A stretch of DNA of 64,000 nt from contig DASWMJ010000086.1 in NCBI GenBank assembly GCA_036399775.1, positions 19,176 to 83,175 of the forward strand, read 5' to 3'. The stretch is from JADMIH01 sp036399775. Its GTDB lineage: Bacteria > Chloroflexota > Chloroflexia > QHBQ01 > JADMIH01. Under the pieces are notes generated by a model. The model saw only the letters and a list, made by a program, of their open reading frames with translations, made no database searches and had not been told where the DNA came from. This document shows, piece after piece, positions 63,033 to 64,000 of this stretch; within the stretch, counting starts at the first letter, position 1, and every line of letters starts with the position of its first letter. A program made the position numbers and the translations under genes.

Positions 63033-63923
63033 ATGCCTAATGTTCACAATGCAGAACACGACGAATACCGGAGAGCGCGGCAGGTGGCGCAGCGCATGGA
63101 GCACGCGGCTGCCCTGGACGGCGGACATGCCAATGGGGCCACACAAAGCGCGTACTCGCCCGCGATGCTGGGGAGCCGGCAGTTGAGCGGGCGGGGAAAT
63201 GCTCCCGTGCGGATAGCCATGATGCAGAGGATGCAGCAGACGCATGGCAACCGCGCCGTGCAGCGTTTCTTGCAGCGCTCCACGTCGTCCCCTCTCGCCG
63301 TACAGCGATGCGGCGGCGAGGTGCATGCGGGCTGTACCGCCTGTGGCGGGGCGAACGAGGAATTGCAGAGGGAAGCCGTCCAGAGGCAAGCCCCTGCTGA
63401 AGCAGCACCCGCACCAGCGACACCGGCGGCAGGCGGCACGACGGAAGCAGCGCCCGCAGATACGACTAAGGCCGCAGAGTGCCCGCTCACCGACTACTCA
63501 GGCAGCAACTTCGAGGGCGAGGCCGTCAAAGCCGACAGCGAGTTCGTCTCCTCGCTCGACACCATAAACACCCTCGCGGGCAACAACAAAGTGAAACTAT
63601 ATATCACAAGCTCGTTCCGCACCACCTCAAAAGTCAAGGGCGCTATCGTCACGCCCGCCGAAAAGTCGAACCACATGGCGGGGCACGCTATAGATATGAA
63701 CGTCAAGTACGGCGACAAGGGCACCTTGTGCAATTCAGGTTGCCTGGGCGGCACGCTGCCGGAGGGCGTGAGCGGCTTCATCAAGGACGTCAAGGCTACT
63801 TCGGGCCTGCGCTGGGGCGGGGACTTCGACAAGAAAGACCCCGTGCATATAGACGACGGCCTGAACGTCAACGACCCGACCAAGTGGGAAGAGCGCTATA
63901 AAGCCGTGCAGGCTTGCGCGTAG
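63033..63923 (+). CDS. Cargo candidate with M15-type peptidoglycan peptidase domain
   Basis: 296 residues. The shared module LSGRGNAPVRIAMMQRMQQT, then HGNRAVQRFLQR, is at ~50-86. A CGGEVHAGCTACGG cysteine motif (often seen in DUF4157-type eCIS proteins) and an Ala/Pro/Thr linker follow. The C-terminal ~150 residues match M15 peptidases (VanY or L-Ala-D-Glu endopeptidase type): SSFRTTSKVKGA, SNHMAGHAIDMN with zinc ligands His214 and Asp221, LRWGGDF, and DPVHID with His272. Target: peptide cross-links of bacterial cell wall. There is no signal peptide, as expected for injected cargo. GAGGAAGG precedes the ATG. Confidence 0.82.
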   Translation: MPNVHNAEHDEYRRARQVAQRMEHAAALDGGHANGATQSAYSPAMLGSRQLSGRGNAPVRIAMMQRMQQTHGNRAVQRFLQRSTSSPLAVQRCGGEVHAGCTACGGANEELQREAVQRQAPAEAAPAPATPAAGGTTEAAPADTTKAAECPLTDYSGSNFEGEAVKADSEFVSSLDTINTLAGNNKVKLYITSSFRTTSKVKGAIVTPAEKSNHMAGHAIDMNVKYGDKGTLCNSGCLGGTLPEGVSGFIKDVKATSGLRWGGDFDKKDPVHIDDGLNVNDPTKWEERYKAVQACA

Positions 63924-64000
63924 TTTGAAACGTAGGGGCATGAGCGTAGCGGGGGGGCCCTGCCTCGCCCTGTCAGGGGTCACGCGCAAAGTTGGTTCGC

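Overview
The window is a high-GC bacterial chromosome segment. No rRNA or tRNA gene allows a firm placement. The style fits a Chloroflexota-like bacterium: TTG/GTG starts, YVTN and TolB propeller lipoproteins beside a CopC-CopD protein, Ala/Thr/Gln (ATQTA-type) spacers after membrane helices, many dispersed palindromic repeats, and intergenic palindromes built from short repeated words. This placement is inference.

Left part (1-22 kb): a clipped secreted-protein gene (minus strand); a two-gene unit ending in a propeller-like protein without signal peptide; a phospholipid cluster (PlsC acyltransferase, YnbA-type CDP-alcohol phosphatidyltransferase, CdsA/YnbB-type cytidylyltransferase, a small membrane protein, a methyltransferase); and a minus-strand operon of TolB-like propeller, CopC/CopD fusion and YVTN lipoprotein. 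Then comes a patchwork of accessory genes: an unknown HTH-like protein, a DUF4917/SIR2-like protein, a SnoaL-like protein, a HicB antitoxin behind a decayed HicA, an HAD-like protein, Fic, Uma2 flanked by two 46-bp repeats, and an APH-type kinase.

Right part (21.9-63.9 kb): all genes run on the plus strand and form one extracellular/contractile injection system (eCIS) locus behind a near-consensus promoter at 21951-21979. In order: a small conserved ORF, Pvc16-type cap, sheath, tube, a tail-assembly chaperone with a DUF6760-like extension in the -1 frame, a DUF4157 protein, second tube, a 1656-aa Pro/Ala/Gln-rich protein (tape-measure candidate), LysM protein, VgrG spike, gp25, baseplate J, tail protein I, a Tse2-like toxin with a putative immunity protein, a DUF4159-like protein, four paralogous Ig-like single-pass membrane proteins (396 to 2439 aa), the AAA+ ATPase, and then three cargo candidates. 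The cargo candidates share a nearly identical 36-residue module about 50 residues from the N-terminus. They end in a PD-(D/E)XK-like nuclease domain (followed by an overlapping putative immunity gene), a HExxH metallopeptidase-like domain, and an M15-type peptidoglycan peptidase.

Reading of the whole: conserved contractile-tail parts are combined with membrane-anchored Ig-like proteins that could dock the particle or a receptor at the cell envelope. The cargo looks aimed at nucleic acid, protein and cell wall, and two cargo-like toxins carry adjacent putative immunity genes. That suggests bacterial targets or control of self-toxicity. No PAAR tip and no classical tail fibre were recognised.
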